Made by a program: the position numbers and the translations under genes. Under the pieces are notes generated by a model. It was not told where the DNA came from, made no database searches, and worked only from the letters and a program-made list of their open reading frames with translations. Shown piece after piece: positions 35,270 to 45,842 of a stretch of 64,000 bases of DNA (position 1 is its first letter; the number at the start of each line of letters is the position of its first letter). Source of the stretch: Nemopilema nomurai (taxonomy: Eukaryota > Cnidaria > Scyphozoa > Rhizostomeae > Rhizostomatidae); the NCBI GenBank assembly GCA_003864495.1, contig ML133395.1, positions 1,722,075-1,786,074 of the forward strand, read 5' to 3'.

Positions 35270-38200
35270 TCAAGGCACAATCAACATTGGAACTACAAGT
35301 TGGACCTTGTTCCCCTTGACAGAGCCAGTCGCTGTGATGGTCACACTCACCAACTTGCCGACCATCGACGCCGCTTTTCCTGGAGTAGTGTAAGTGAAGC
35401 TTACGTTACTACTTTTGCCGGATGGTACATTGTGATGGGTCACGTGTGAGGTGACACTGCCCATGCTAGCCGTTGCTGAGAAGGAGTAGGTCTGGGACAC
35501 TCCTTGGTTGAAAATGTAGACTTCAATAGAGGAAGGCCCGTGATTGACAGATGTTGTGCCTTCTTTCCCCGCTCTAAGCAGCACTAGAGCCGCGTCTTTC
35601 TTTTCATAAGACACGCGAGACAGTCTCTGGAATTTGTAGCCATCGTTCTTCGTGCCAGATAACAAAACTTTGAACTTGTTTGCTGGCGTGTCGATGCTTG
35701 CTAGCAGTCCTGTCCCACTGACTGATGATAATGCGTATTCCCCACTTACTCTCTTTCCCTCGTTGTCAAGGATGGAGAGCCTCAACGAGTCGCGCTTCAC
35801 TTCGTCCAGACCAGATACTTGCAGAACCAACGTCGACTTGGGTGCTGAAAGTTGAAATAAGACAGCCATGTGAAAATATTTTGCTATACACACTCTAAGC
35901 ATACGGGAAAATTGGGCTTTAGCTCAATATGCTTGAGATGTTCCCAAATTGAGCCTGAAATTTACCGAGAATATGCTTGGTTTCATAACTAATTCAAAAA
36001 CGGATTAAAGCCCCAATTTTCATATTTTTTAACTAAGGATGAATAGACAGTTTACAAATGATAACTGGCTCTTCTTTCCGATTTTTTTGCAATTGTGCTC
36101 ATCGTGACTCTCATTCTCAAAAGATTACTTCATGAAACTGCGCATACCTGAAAGAGGGTTAGAAATAGTGAGCACGGGTGAGTTCTCCTTTTCTTGGTGT
36201 AAGAAGTAGGCGTCGAAGTTGATTGCCTTGTCAGAGACCAGCTTTGCGACGTATTCGTATGACCCAGCGTACAGTGGAACGGACAAGGACCACTGCCCAG
36301 CGGCCGGCCGGTTGATGCGGTAGACGCGCGTGTATGAAGTCGTAGACTCAGCACTGTGCTGCGTGCCACGCGGGTCCCGCAGGACGGTGTAAGTGGCCGT
36401 GCCTTCCACCATGACGTCCAGGGAAACCAAGAGAGTATCGATGTCTGATTCAACCTCAAAAGTCTGCGAACTTATTTGGCGTCTTTTGCGGCCAAAGACC
36501 GCTGTGTTGGCGCCTTTGGCAATGATTACACTAGGCCGAAGACTCGTTTTCACGTAGTCTGTTAAGGTGGAGATCTCTGAGTGGCTTTTCAATGGAAAGA
36601 CCTGCCCTGCTGAGTAAGAGGCAATTTCTTGGTAGCTTTTGATACCTGGAAAGAGGAAATGCTACCTGAAACACTTGTATGTGGATTGCATGTTAATGAT
36701 TGTATGATTTTGACCACTGCATGATTTTGACCACTGCATGATTTTGACCACTGCATGATTTTGACCACTGCATGATTTTGACCTTTGTATGATTTTGACC
36801 TTTGTATGATTTTGACCTTTGTATGATTTTGAAAGTGTCTCAAACTAAATGTGTATCACGCTGAAAGTTGTCGGTTATTAAAAACGAATGCAATGAGTGT
36901 GCCAGCTTTTTCCAATCTTTCCAAAGTGTATTGATACGGAAACGTGGTAGCAGATATCACTCAAGCCTAATGAGGCGATTGCAAGTAGAAATTGGTACCA
37001 AAGAGGATGTTGGAAATACCATTAGCTAAAGACTTTCACCTTCTAACTTCTTTTAACCTAAAACTAATTTCGAAATGTTATTACTCCAATTTAAACTTTA
37101 TGACTAATGCTTTTTGACTAAAACGTAGCCCATCGAGATCGCAGAGCAATTATTCGAAAAATGGTCATTTAGCAGTACCTTCAAATCATAAGTTGGAACT
37201 TGAAAGTAATTTAAAAATAGTTTCCATGAGTGAAATACTCTCTGGACTTTGGTAACTGCCAGAGGGTTGAGTCGCTCCTCCTCAGGACCTCGCAGCCGTT
37301 ACCTGGTCCTGCCAAATGTTGTTGTTGTTGTTGTTGTTGTTGTCCCTAAAATGCCCTACACAAACCTTTTGCGTCACCGCAGCCAATCTTGTTGGTGAAG
37401 AAATTGATGGAGCTCTGGTATTGATCAGCAAATGTCTTGAGCTTCTGCATATTTTCAGGAGTGTCGTCTTTGGCACTTGCATCCGTGAAAACGAACATCG
37501 GTGAGCCCAACTTTGGGTTGCTTGCGAAGGCCAACAGCATGCCTGAGAAGGCCATCTCTGGACAGTCCCTGCCGCCCCTTACGACCAGTGAGGACATAGC
37601 TGTTATGAATTCAGCCTTGTTCGAGTCGTTTTTGTACGTGACAGGACCATACGCTGCCGTGAAAGAGACAGAAATCCGCCTTATTTTGTAGTCGAACTGA
37701 GCTACAAAGGCAATGGGCAGGCGAGAGAGAATGGGACTGCAATTATTTGCTGGTCAAAAGCCCCAAAACATTTATTCACACTGGTGATGGGCTTTGCTTG
37801 GGAACCGACTGCCTTAGAAATGCCTCTAATAACCTAGGGAGGAATTCTAGAACTTGGAAGGGCTAACAAGGCCCCTTCTGTTTTGGGAAATTTGCATTAG
37901 CGTACGCCAAACACCTCCATCACAAGACAGCTTTGTCGGGCACAAAAGTCAGGCATACGCCGGTCCAGCATTTGATAGATTGAGCCCTTCAATGATGATT
38001 GGTGCTTGTTGAACATTGGTTAACTGTGAACAGGGCCCATTATCTTCTGCACTTCTTAATTAAGAACGTTATTTTCTTATGAGCAGGGACATGCTTACCT
38101 GGATCGTTAAAAGGCGACAGAATGTAGTCGACTGGGAACTTCCTGGCCATGTTTATGACCGCATTTGCGATGCCCTTTGCTGCCTGGAGCTCGTCCTTCA

Positions 38201-39619
38201 TGCTGCCCGTCGTGTCAAAGGCAAACATCAGCGAGGCATCATCATTCAGTAGCATTATCTCTTCGAACTTCTTGTCACCGATTTGCTTCTTGACCGAATC
38301 CAAGAAATTGCCAGTTGCTATTGAAATCTCATCATAGGGTAAGCCTTCTTTAATCTTTTGCTGCAATTACACAAAATACCGGTTTTAGGATTCTCTAAAG
38401 TCCGTTTGCTGAAACAGTTTATCTTTGGAAAGGATTAGAATTATAACAACAGTATTATTGTTGGGGATTCTACAGCGCGCATAACAAGCATTTAATAATG
38501 TGCATGTACTGATTTTCGTGATGTATTTAAAACCTACGAAAGACCTTCAGTAAGCAAATGTAGGTTATGAGATTGACACGTTGATTAGCTGAGTAATGTA
38601 AATGAGTTCACATAAGTACAGTAGGGCAGTGTTCGTGTAAAATGTATCGAGAATAGACGTGTGAAAAATTAAGATATGATGAGACAAGTCGTACGTTTGA
38701 GTTTTCTTTAAATACATTTCTTGGTTCGTGGATATATGTTTCGAGCAAGCTTAATTGAGACAGATTGCGATCTATAACAAGTATCAGTCAGAGGCAGATT
38801 TGGGGGGAGGGACAACTGAGGCAATTATCTCGCTGAGTTAAAGCTTGTTTGGCACCCCCTTTTCTTTAAAATTTTGCGCCCCTTTTGAAAAAATTATTTT
38901 GAGTATTTCTATGGAATAGAAAAGAAGCCTCGAGGCACCGCCCCATTAGCAGTTAAAACCTTTGTTGCACGATAGTGCTAGCCAAAAAGAATCGCTTGAA
39001 GATGCATATATATGTTTAGGAAGTAAAATTCTGTCAATTAATTCAATATCATTGAGATGTGCAATCTGAGAAAATGGCCACCTTTTCTTCCTTTCTCCAC
39101 CGTCTATCACCAGAGTTTTAGCATGAATCCTCCCCTCCCAAATGTTTCTAGAATCGTCTAGAATCAACTAGAATCGTCGAACTGTCAGGGTCAATTTTTA
39201 AGAAATTTTCTTTTGCGTCGCACCCAACCATGGTGGGTCTTCCTATATTACTAAACTTGATTCTTAGCTCTTCGAGGCTCAATATCGTGGCGCCGTCTTC
39301 GATAAATAGTACAACTTCTTTGCAATTGATTTGAAGTAATTTTAGTAGAATGTCAATAGAGTTAAAGTCGGAAACTGTTATAAAAAGCGTACATTCGTAA
39401 TAAATTTCTGAAATATGTTCGGCACCCCTGTAATAAACCGTTCGTCCTTCAAATTTTCGCTGGACCTGCTAGTTATCAGTTGTATCTAATCTGGACGGGG
39501 GTTGTCTATATCTTTAATCAGATACTTTTTTAGCATATACTGACGAAACTGCCAAATCAACACTGATTCTTAAGCAGCTACACCTTGCGTCAGCAATATT
39601 ACCATCTCTGATTATTATT

Positions 39620-39650
<31 letters not shown>

Positions 39651-42600
39651 TTATTATTATTATTTTTATTATTTTTATTTTTATTATTATTATCATTATC
39701 TTTACTAGATTGTTATTCTGGAGAGCCTAAAAAGATTGCGTCGTTAAGTCACTTGCCTTCATAACAACAAACATCCCCTTTGCTAAGGTGGCTCGGGCAA
39801 AATCGATGCTTCCCCCTTGCGTTGCCACCTTCAGAAAGGTTTCCAAATCCTTCAGCCTTTGCTGCAAATTCTCTTTCGTGCTTCCAGTGGCAAATTCATT
39901 AGCTACGATTCTTTGGACATCAAAAACAGCTTGGTGAAATTTTCCTGTTTAAATGAAGTTCACCTCTTAAAATATTCATTTAAATAAAGTTGCAGGGTGA
40001 TATTGTGATATAAACGTGATTATATTTGAAGGATAGAATGAATATTCATTGTTCTGCGTTCGGATTTACTCCTGTCCAATTCACCTGATGGGGTTTTTGT
40101 TGGAAATGTTGAGTTGAAGTAATTGGCCAGAAAACTCTTGACCATTTCTTGTGCCTTGGCAACACCAGCTGGGCCTAGGCAGACAAGTGAGATTCATGTA
40201 AGATGAAATTAAAGCGAAGGATATAGCCCTGTCGATTGAAACTTATTAATTAATTTATTCATTTATTAACTCGTTAATTTGAAAAAATCTTTGGGATTTC
40301 ATAAGCAACCCTGAAGGAACAAAGTAATATAATGATTATCTATTAGAAATGAGCATGCAATGTGAAAAGTAATTCAACGTACTGTTGTATTCTACATAAA
40401 ATTGAAAAAAGAAAAACGCGATGAAAGCTTTAAATGAAAAGAAAAATAATTTCCAACAAAGATACACAGAACACCCCTTTGGATCATTTCACTCAAAAAC
40501 ATGCTTGATTAGTGATTTCATGTACGCCTTACTATCAAGCTACGTCTAAACATTGATGGAACCTACTTTTTGAAACATAGATTTTGCAGCAGGAAAATCA
40601 CATTGAGTAATAATACATCAGTACCCAAGAAGGCAAAGGTTGATTTTAGAAAATTCAGACTGGAAAACGGTCTCCGACTCTCCTTATTAAGTAGTTAATA
40701 CATACTGAAGTACCCAGAAAGTGCAAATTCAGAAATAGAAACAATCTTCGATTTCCTTAATCGGTTGGTTATTTTACATTTTGCAGTCAGGTTAACACGA
40801 AACTACGGTACTTATTGTGCGAATTGCTGATAGACAGATTACAGGGGGGACAAATTGTCCCTCTTTCGTTCTCCTAGTATAAAATAGCATCAAATTTTAA
40901 ATGGTTGGCAAATTTAAAATAACTCACCTGGGCAAAGTTGAGAGTTGCAAGATTGGGTCTCAGAAGAAGCTCCTTCGCATTTCTTGCCTCCGTTAGCAGG
41001 CGCTGGGTTATTACAGCTCTAGTTCTGGCTTTGTTGCCTCCTCCACAGGAACGACTGCATGCAGAGAACGCTGACCACGCTGACCAAGCGCCGTCAACTG
41101 AAATAAAACAGAACCGTTTATTGCTTCCCATTTCTCAGAAAAGTATTTGCCTAGCAGCCTTCTCGATCTCTTCGTTGTATATGACAACTTGTAGAAACAA
41201 CCAATGCACTATAAAATAGGTTTCACCAGCTACAAAATCTTTCTGGATTTCGATGGCCTCAGAAGTGTAAAAGCTTGTTTCCATGATAATATCAGTTGTT
41301 TATAAAGTTGATTCTAGATTTTCAGCCCACCCCAAACCATGTAGGTCGTAACGTTATAGCGTTGAGAAAAGAGAACACCACTTCCTTCTGTATTCAAATC
41401 AAAATCCAATCTTCTCTTATTTCCAACCTCTCGATTTATATCCTTCTATTAACTATAATTGACATGTCACGTGATTACAGTTCACAATATGATTGGTCCT
41501 GTTACAACCAGTCTCACCCACCTCACTCTTTGACTGAAAAATACAAAAGATTGCTTTTCAAAGATATAATGCATCATTTTGTGATGTGTTCCGAAAGTAA
41601 ATACATTAATCTATTCATAATCTCAAATATTATCAGCAGCCTTTACGGGCACCTCCTTTGATTCTTTTATCGTATCCAAAGTCAATTAAACTAATTATCG
41701 TTTCCAAGTGAATACCCCCGTCGAAAGGCCCTCTCAAGGTGTTTACCTGGACACGGTTTGATGTTGCAAGCGACGGTTTCTTCACTTGGTCCAAGTTTTG
41801 TGCAGTCACTGCCCAGACCAGTGGGACGGGGGTTTGTGCATGTTCTCGTCCTGGTCACGGTACCAGCACCGCAAGTCTTGGAGCAATGCGAGTCTGTCCA
41901 ACTAGTGTAGTTGCCATCCCTTCCTGGGAAATAAAGACAGCTTTGATCCCTTCCCCAGAAAATAGTTGACAATCAACACGCAATGACCTAAGTCAAGAGT
42001 AAAGCACCAAAGTTGCAGGTGCTGGCCTCAATGGTAGTTGTAGTGCATTTTCAGAGGCCCAGAAGCATGAAAATGGTAGGGGTGGAACTGGCCCGGAAGG
42101 AACCCCCAGTCATTCAAAACGCATTTACAATTGGTAGCTTGGCAAACGTTTTTCACCTTCAATTATCTAAAAACAACTTCTAAAGTTTAAAAATTGCCGT
42201 TAATCTCACTTCTTACGGGGTTTTAAGATTTTGGTAGCCCATTTGCTAGCAAGTAAGTGGTGCCGAGTGGGCAATAGCATTGAGAGACTTCTCAAGAGTA
42301 ATCTAATGCATACAAAATTATCTGAGTAAAGGAGATGGACCTCAATTTTTACAGACTTGCTTGGATTGTTGCGATGGAAATTTTACCCCATTTTCTTTCC
42401 TTGTCACTGCAAAAGCGTATCAAATTGATGGTCTTTGGTTGAAAAGAGTAACTTACTTACTGAACAAATCAACCTGTACAAATATGAAAGATTATGCTGA
42501 GTCACATACCAACTTCGAAAACGTAATCCATCTTGGCAGTTCCGACGCATTCTGTGTTTGCTGCATCGTTGCATGCCTGATACTTGGGCCCAATGCAACT

Positions 42601-44145
42601 CGACGCAGCTGATCCAAAGGTTTTCTTCGTGACACCATAACACAAACCGTAGTATCGCAATGCAAAGTGTTCGTAACCATTTCTCACAGCAAAGTCATTG
42701 CATCTACAGGCCAAGCTAGAGTCGCAATGGAAGAATATCATGTTCAAACCTCATTTGCCCATGTGGATGAAAAGAGCTGAATATTTATGGCCTAAGCGTA
42801 AATCATTGTATTGACATTTCTTCACTCCTTCCTCTATAACTCCAGGATTGATTCTCTTCAAATGCCCCACCCCCCTCAGGTCCAATACTGTCTAATGTTT
42901 CTTCTACTGTCTTTTTTGCAGTGGTGGCTTCAGAGAGGGGCATGAAGGATCTAAAATTGTGGCGCGTAACCAAACTGCATTTGATGAATTTTGATGCATT
43001 ATCTTGGCCTCCTCTTCAACTTCTTCTTATACATATGAACATTTGTATATTCTTCTCAAGAAAAGACTTAGGGGTGATCTCTACTTTGCTAAAATGAACT
43101 CTCCAAATTCAAATATTGTATATTGCTTATTGCCAAACCAAATCTCTTTTATTTAATAATCACATGACAGTGCAGGTCGGTGCCCTTTATCCTACTGTGT
43201 AATAACAGAATATTCGTCTAATATTTACGTGTGGATTGGCACTTGCTTCTAACTCAAGGAAACTACGTCTGTTTTAGTTTCTCCAACTTAAAAAAATTAG
43301 CCCTTTTTGGCTCATTCCATCGCGTTGTGATTATTGAGCCCATACCTGTGCATATAGGTTTCCCAGTTCTTCCAGTCTATGATGTAGCCCTTGTTGTTGC
43401 TGGCAGAGAGCGAGCGGTCGGTGAAGAGTTGAGCGAAGGATCGGTCCTCATCGAAACAGCCGACTTTCTTGTACTTTCTCGTGCAACTGACGTGAGGCTT
43501 TTGAGCTGAAAGGGCGCCAAACAGTGTCAATGTTTTACGAGCCGACAAGAGGATGCTAGAAATGGTGGGATGATGAGGGGGTGGGGGGAGAAGGCAAGGT
43601 CAGAGACGGAGAGATGGTCAACTACACAAAAACGAGACCTCAGGTTGCAAATCTTGTCAAAATTGAGGCTTTGGTCTCCAGCTAAAATTAACACGAGACG
43701 CTCTTGAGATTCAGTTAGAAACTTCAGTATACAATTCTGAGTTTAGCGTTTGTTTAGAGTCAACTCTGTTCAAGATTCTAGCCACTTTTTCTAGTTTCAG
43801 TTTGATTAACATGAAGCCAACACATGCATGCTTGTACTGGTAGTATGATAAAGCATATTCTGCAGATCCAAAGGTTTATTCTCTGAAAAGTCGCTTGCGT
43901 TTGTACAAAAGTCGCTTGCATTTTCAAGAGTTTATGAGGTCTGACGAGAAGCGTGTACATTGGAATAGTCATTTTCCAGAACCAGCGATTATCCCTTCTT
44001 GAAACAACTCTCCAAGCAATGAGTGTTGGGATCACTTATGATCCAGCCTCTGTTCAAGCATGAAAAGATTCGCACAAAATAGTAATGCGGCAATGTTACC
44101 TGATGCGACGCCAACTGCAATGGTGATGAGCAATAGAACATGCAT
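35270..44145 (-). CDS. Secreted VWA/TSP1 protein, copy 2, with a one-base frameshift in coding exon 5
   Basis: Tandem paralogue of the gene at 20219-27928. Coding exons: 44145-44100, 43505-43346, 42715-42510, 41923-41747, 41097-40928, 40174-40085, 39944-39757, 38360-38099, 37653-37366, 36645-36148, 35844-35270. Exons 6-9 have exactly the same lengths as in copy 1 (90, 188, 262, 288) and all intron phases agree. Domains: signal peptide, Cys-rich module ([25 protein letters not shown]), two TSP1 repeats, VWA with DTTGS MIDAS, RDCPEM and FTDA, and the hemicentin-type C-terminal region. The full product would be about 886 residues. Exon 5 is 170 bp where 171 is needed: the frame breaks at about 41016, just before a conserved Cys of the second TSP1, and read as given it meets TAG in exon 7, before the VWA. 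The intron after exon 7 uses a GC donor (AAG|GCAAGT). An acceptor (CCTTTCAG) before the ATG exon implies an upstream non-coding exon. Confidence 0.9.
36704..36832. repeat. 17-bp tandem repeat in two blocks, in an intron of VWA/TSP1 copy 2
   Basis: Four copies of ATGATTTTGACCACTGC are followed by three copies of the variant ATGATTTTGACCTTTGT and a partial copy. The sharp switch between variants suggests two successive expansions. Confidence 0.97.
37316..37343. repeat. (GTT)n microsatellite
   Basis: About nine GTT units in the intron just 3' of coding exon 9 of VWA/TSP1 copy 2. Confidence 0.97.
39611..39695. repeat. (TTA)n microsatellite
   Basis: About 85 bp of ATT units with occasional T insertions, in the intron between coding exons 7 and 8 of VWA/TSP1 copy 2. 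Confidence 0.97.
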
Positions 44146-44891
44146 CTTCTGGCTTCCAGCACTCTGTCTTCAAATCCTGAAAGGAATAAATGCGAGGGGG
44201 CCTATGTACCCCGTGGCATATATTGCCTTGCATGTGTTTACTTAAAAGTGTCATGGAGAGCCATGCATCTATAGAAAAATTTGAAAAGATTTTTACAGTG
44301 AATAGCTCGAAAGATTTGATATAATATTTAACAACGGCGAGACGAAGTTATTTAAGCCAAGCAACGTGTCGAAAGCAAACGGGGAAGAAATATGATCATG
44401 GTCACGCATCCAGCTTTCTACACGCACTTTAAAGCTACAAGAACATGCAGATTACAGGATCAGCTTAAATTGCAAACTGCTAGCCTGGGTTATTGGTCTT
44501 GAAATTTCGACACATTATCATTCTTAAGCTTGAAATCCCTGGTCTAATCACGTTATTGTTCTAAATTTTGACGTGCAGTTAATTGGAAGACTGATATTGA
44601 AAAATGGTGCATGGGGGAAAAAAGGTTCTTGTTTATGAACAATAACGTGACAGCAAGAACCAGATTTTAGAAGCTCAGGTCGCCACCATCACCTTTCACT
44701 GAAAAAATTGTCATCTTTTGCTACGCCCAACACTTTTATTTCAATTATTTACTTCAATCAAATGGATATCTGCCGCAAAAACACTTTTCAAGTCAGAGAA
44801 AGACCACACGGTGTTTCCCATATTGCCAGCCTTTGTATCACGGACTGCACAATAAGCAAAATAAATATCATTGCCGTTTAGTGTAAACAGA

Positions 44892-45067
44892 TTATGTTAA
44901 AATAAATTCCCCTTCTTCTCGATTGGCAACAAATCTATCAATATTCCTAGCGGTTGGGTAGATTTCTGACATTCCAAACCGGGTATCTACTGCCGGTTCA
45001 TAATGCATTCTCAACACTTTACTGACATTTTGCAAATACTTCTCAAAACAAAGATCTGAAAAAAAAT
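44892..45067 (-). CDS. Orphan terminal exon of an unrecognised gene
   Basis: A strong acceptor (TCATTTTTTTTCAG) is followed by an open segment of 58 codons ending in TAA at 44892. The peptide (CFEKYLQNVSKVLRMHYE, DTRFGMSEIYPTARN) has a protein-like composition. The exon begins two bases into a codon. No upstream exon is recognisable between it and the end of ZIP13 at 45843. It could be a last exon whose partner lies further upstream, an alternative end, or a gene fragment. I do not recognise the family. Confidence 0.35.
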
Positions 45068-45842
45068 GACTACAACATCGCCCCCAGCTGAGACTATGGA
45101 ATTTGGGATAGCGATCTGTCAACTAGTTCCTACAGGCATTGAATAAAGAGGTTTTACGATTTTCGATAAATCTCATAGAAATGAGTAATTCAAAGAACAG
45201 AAAAAACAAGAATCTAATGTCCTTAAGTGGATTCAGGTGAAACACTTGGCTTAATTTTTGGTTGCGAGGGTACTGGTTTGATATTTGTCCGGGCAGCCAA
45301 AAAGTTTCTCAAATTGCAAAAATCAAGTGCACATAGTCAACAAGCTTTGTTCTGAAACAGGTGTCAACATTTCTTCCTGGTTGAAACGTTTTACGATTGT
45401 CAATAAAAAAATGACGATTCTCCTTAAGGAAAGAAGATCCACGTTCGACTAGGATAAAATCATATCCTTCCTTCAGACCTATTCATACGAATTTGACCGC
45501 AAAGTCCAATGAAAGCTTTCATTTGTTAGATGCGTCCTTTAATGTCCTTTTAAGTTTGGAGCAATATCAAATAATCACTCTGACACAATTGTCTTTAGTC
45601 ACAAGAACAGGCTTCAGGCTAAGCAAGGACCTTGGCCTGATCAGCAAGTAGGCACTATGAAGCAATCATTTCGTACCAGTCCCAAACATTAGCCAAGACT
45701 TTGGCAGCCTTGTTTCGGCTATCCGTTGACATCCCAGCGAGGAATACGAATCGGCGACAGAAAGAGCGAGCCACATAAATGAATGCCAGGTTGATTATAT
45801 ATCATACAAATGAGTGAATTGAATGGTACAAAAAGAAAAGGT

